In this document: positions 37,504-38,038 of the stretch, piece after piece
Numbering within the stretch: position 1 is the stretch's first letter
Layout: every line of letters begins with the position of its first letter
From: Olsenella uli
GTDB lineage: Bacteria > Actinomycetota > Coriobacteriia > Coriobacteriales > Atopobiaceae
Assembly (NCBI RefSeq): GCF_901212675.1
Contig: NZ_CAAKOQ010000050.1
Span: 17,574-55,611 of the forward strand
DNA length: 38,038 bases
Direction of reading: 5' to 3'
Program-made: the position numbers and the translations under genes
Notes under the pieces: generated by a model
Seen by the model: the letters and a program-made list of their open reading frames with translations, nothing else
Told to the model about the DNA's origin: nothing
Databases searched by the model: none

Positions 37504-38038
<535 letters not shown>

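Overview
The window is GC-rich DNA with strong GC3 bias, compact operons and actinobacterial-type genes. Gene content points to an anaerobic gut or oral member of the Coriobacteriia, most like the Olsenella/Atopobiaceae group: the GGGtGRT/NifU-like pair, HypA/HypB with a large Fe-S flavoprotein, AddAB and many degenerate ATPase remnants. This placement is inference from gene content, not from a marker-gene search. Almost all real genes lie on the minus strand. The plus-strand genes are the LacI-type regulator, the small holin-like protein and the two genes of a lower-GC cassette.

Layout. 1-5046: 5' part of rfbB, an ATPase remnant, a small membrane protein and dnaE. 5047-7366: a perfect 27-bp inverted repeat around a TATAAT box, then the GGGtGRT/Fe-S scaffold-like operon. 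7367-10186: an intergenic region with 24-bp repeats, a LacI-family regulator with a flanking inverted repeat, and a ketopantoate-reductase-like gene. 10187-12422: a truncated gene, then a 1.4-kb lower-GC cassette (frameshifted secreted protein plus small membrane protein) bounded by two 139-bp direct repeats. 12423-16424: a glycan locus of BadF-type sugar kinase, sulfatase remnant, 45-aa ORF and GH106-like glycosidase. 16425-18728: three 83-bp hairpin elements, an EamA transporter and a HAD phosphatase. 19058-23816: tRNA-Thr, hypA, a frameshifted FAD/NAD(P)/Fe-S oxidoreductase and hypB. 23952-31596: addA, addB and a TrpR-like regulator. 31597-36168: a holin-like protein, tRNA-Cys, tRNA-Gly, a STAS-kinase fusion, a SpoIIE-type phosphatase and tRNA-Leu. 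36169-37503: tandem repeats, palindromes and SDR/TetR remnants. 37504-38038: the 3' part of an oligopeptide ABC ATPase gene.

How the parts work together. AddA and AddB form the recombinational nuclease-helicase and overlap by 4 nt. HypB, the large oxidoreductase and HypA suggest hydrogenase maturation linked to Fe-S/flavin electron transfer, but the oxidoreductase frame is broken by one base. The SpoIIE-type phosphatase and the STAS-HATPase fusion form a partner-switching signalling module with no sigma factor visible nearby. The kinase, sulfatase and glycosidase look like a glycan-degradation locus that is partly decayed. Three tRNA transcription units share the same promoter pattern (TTGCGN, 17 bp, TA-rich -10).

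The items most worth a second look are the repeat-bounded secreted/membrane protein cassette, the inverted-repeat promoter element upstream of dnaE, the STAS-HATPase fusion, the structured 83-bp repeats and the GGGtGRT operon.
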